Shown piece by piece: positions 5,570 through 6,111 of a DNA stretch of 6,111 nucleotides. The translations under genes and the position numbers were made by a program. Within the stretch, counting starts at the first letter, position 1. Each line of letters begins with the position of its first letter. Below the pieces are notes generated by a model that worked only from the letters and a program-made list of their open reading frames with translations, was not told the DNA's origin and ran no database searches. The DNA comes from Dehalococcoidia bacterium (GTDB lineage Bacteria; Chloroflexota; Dehalococcoidia; GIF9; UBA5629): NCBI GenBank assembly GCA_007280145.1, contig QYPU01000113.1, positions 1-6,111 on the forward strand, written 5' to 3'.

Positions 5570-5622
5570 TAACCTATAATCCAGAGCTAGACAAATCTCT
5601 GCAAATCCTGTATTATTGGTTA
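5570..5622 (+). ncRNA. Stem-loop with 11-bp arms and nested hairpin, 3' flank of the membrane protein gene
   Basis: TAACCTATAAT (5570-5580) pairs with ATTATTGGTTA (5612-5622) except for one T-T mismatch. Within its loop CAGAG (5582-5586) pairs with CTCTG (5597-5601). It begins 15 bases after the stop codon of the upstream gene. There is no T-run after it, so it is not a standard intrinsic terminator. It may be the first half of a larger structured RNA with the stem at 5624-5697. Confidence 0.4.
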
Positions 5623-5623
5623 T

Positions 5624-5697
5624 GGGGGTCACCATACCATGAGGCGTATGGTTGTTGGCCACAGGTATTCGGTTCTGGTCAGGTATGGATGGCCCCC
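5624..5697 (+). ncRNA. 74-nt multi-branched structure with a competing alternative stem
   Basis: GGGGGTC-A-CCATACC (5624-5638) pairs with GGTATGG-AT-GGCCCCC (5682-5697) in 14 pairs, one of them G-U, with a small internal loop. The strand CCATAC (5632-5637) can instead pair locally with GTATGG (5646-5651). A further hairpin can form inside (GGCC 5657-5660 with GGTC 5677-5680). Such mutually exclusive pairing is typical of RNA switches and of some transposon ends. No known RNA class was recognised, and it is not a canonical tRNA. Confidence 0.4.
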
Positions 5698-5729
5698 TAC
5701 TGCTGCCTCATTGAATTAGTTCATAGCCC

Positions 5730-5996
5730 TTAAACATATCTTCTCAACTCAAATAGCTTGCCGCAGTGCGGGCATCGAGGGCAGCACTCCTCACATTGAG
5801 CGACTTCCCCCACCGGACCGACCGCACACTCGCCGTTATGTTCAAGCTGGCGAGGCAGGTAGATGGCGTCACATTTCTTACAATAGCGGACGCTTGCTTT
5901 TTCCCCTATTAGATTGCTTCGCTCCGCTCGCAATGACACAGAAGCACGCATTGACATGTGCCCCTTCTGAGTCTGTAGGGGTGAGGGCATTATCAA
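5730..5996 (-). CDS. Zinc-ribbon-like small protein, apparent N-terminus probably spurious
   Basis: Residues about 31-88 form a cysteine-rich module: YCKKC (C39, C42), GEC (C57), CEECC (68-72), PRC (C75) and PHC (C78). These pairs of CxxC-type knuckles are typical of structural zinc binding. I do not recognise the family and assign no function. The first 30 residues are suspect: SLRAERSNLI is the translation of the dispersed repeat copy at 5911-5938, and the preceding residues are antisense to a degraded IS481-type transposase. The TTG at 5996 and the ATGs at 5957, 5951 and 5990 all lie in that foreign DNA. No good start exists between the repeat and the first knuckle, so this is probably a gene that lost its own 5' end, or a chimeric reading frame. 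The stop TAA is at 5730-5732. It converges with the membrane protein gene. Confidence 0.5.
   Translation of the reverse strand: MIMPSPLQTQKGHMSMRASVSLRAERSNLIGEKASVRYCKKCDAIYLPRQLEHNGECAVGPVGEVAQCEECCPRCPHCGKLFELRRYV
5911..5938. repeat. Dispersed palindromic repeat, third site
   Basis: AGATTGCTTCGCTCCGCTCG continues into CAATGACA. It matches the right half at 489-517 with a single internal difference (CCGCT versus CCACT) and has the same orientation. It sits exactly between the zinc-ribbon module and the IS481-type transposase remnant, which marks it as a probable junction. Confidence 0.7.
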
Positions 5997-6111
5997 AGCT
6001 ATCAGTCTGGTTTATCAAACTGGGTATTAGACCCGAAAGAATAGAACCTGGACATCCTGAGCAAAATGGCAGGCATGAGCGAATGCATCGAGTCTTAAAA
6101 GAAACAACTGC
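5940..6111 (+). pseudogene. IS481-type transposase remnant, 5'-truncated, open at the right edge
   Basis: From 5969 the frame reads SVGVRALSKLSVWFIKLGI, then RPERIEPGHPEQNGRHERMH and RVLKETT. This is the C-terminal part of the integrase catalytic core (rve domain) of IS481-family transposases, with the catalytic Glu in GRHERMH (codon 6077-6079). Upstream, 5947-5967 read in a different frame gives RIDMCPF, resembling a decayed RTDNGAPF block that carries the second catalytic Asp. A frameshift and small deletions near 5956-5968 are therefore likely. Homology seems to end at the repeat at 5911-5938. No start codon or SD is present. The rest lies beyond the window. Confidence 0.8.

Noticed and set aside
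5624..5697. Possible tRNA gene: 74 nt closed by a 7-bp acceptor-like stem
   Set aside because: There is no T-arm with GTTCRA in the right place, no 5-bp anticodon arm with a 7-nt loop, and no CCA. Length and closing stem alone are not enough.

Overview
The window looks like chromosomal DNA of a bacterium with moderate GC content. GTG and TTG starts sit beside ATG, Shine-Dalgarno (SD) sites are clear, and three promoters or promoter-like sites fit the sigma-70 pattern. The gene content and the dispersed 'GCGAG...GAAGCAATCTC' palindromic repeats recall anaerobic Chloroflexota of the Dehalococcoidia type. That placement is an inference from style; no marker gene in the window proves it.

Left part (1-554): no gene is visible. 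It is a mosaic of short palindromic and dispersed repeats: perfect hairpins at 23-40, 299-320, 323-344 and 370-383, an 18-bp inverted repeat at 209-263, a degenerate heptamer tract at 397-431, and an inverted pair of the dispersed repeat at 434-517.

Operon on the minus strand (3263 down to 555): a good promoter (3235-3263) drives four closely packed genes. They encode a sugar-1-phosphate nucleotidyltransferase (GDP-mannose pyrophosphorylase-like), thioredoxin, the membrane electron carrier CcdA, and a TlpA/ResA-like thioredoxin-fold lipoprotein. The last three form a complete relay carrying reducing power from cytoplasmic thioredoxin across the membrane to an extracytoplasmic thiol-disulfide protein. 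The lipoprotein has an unusual CVEC active site, and its best SD has no normal start codon after it.

Dead insertion sequence (about 3408-5084): an IS1380-family transposase gene of about 443 codons is broken by one in-frame stop and two single-base deletions. I found 19-bp imperfect terminal inverted repeats (16 of 19 matching) that bound a 1677-bp element. It lies between the redox operon promoter and a strong promoter for the next gene.

Right part (5085-6111): a strong promoter and SD precede a 117-residue membrane protein of a widespread family without known function. Its 3' flank (5570-5697) is densely structured, with two long consecutive stems, one of which has a competing alternative pairing. 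A minus-strand zinc-ribbon ORF follows. Its apparent N-terminus is read through a copy of the dispersed repeat and through antisense of a degraded IS481-type transposase, so the gene has probably lost its original 5' end. The transposase fragment runs off the right edge.

Overall, a conserved redox operon and a small membrane protein gene are set in a region heavily reworked by transposons and palindromic repeats. I found no CRISPR array, rRNA, canonical tRNA or defence system.
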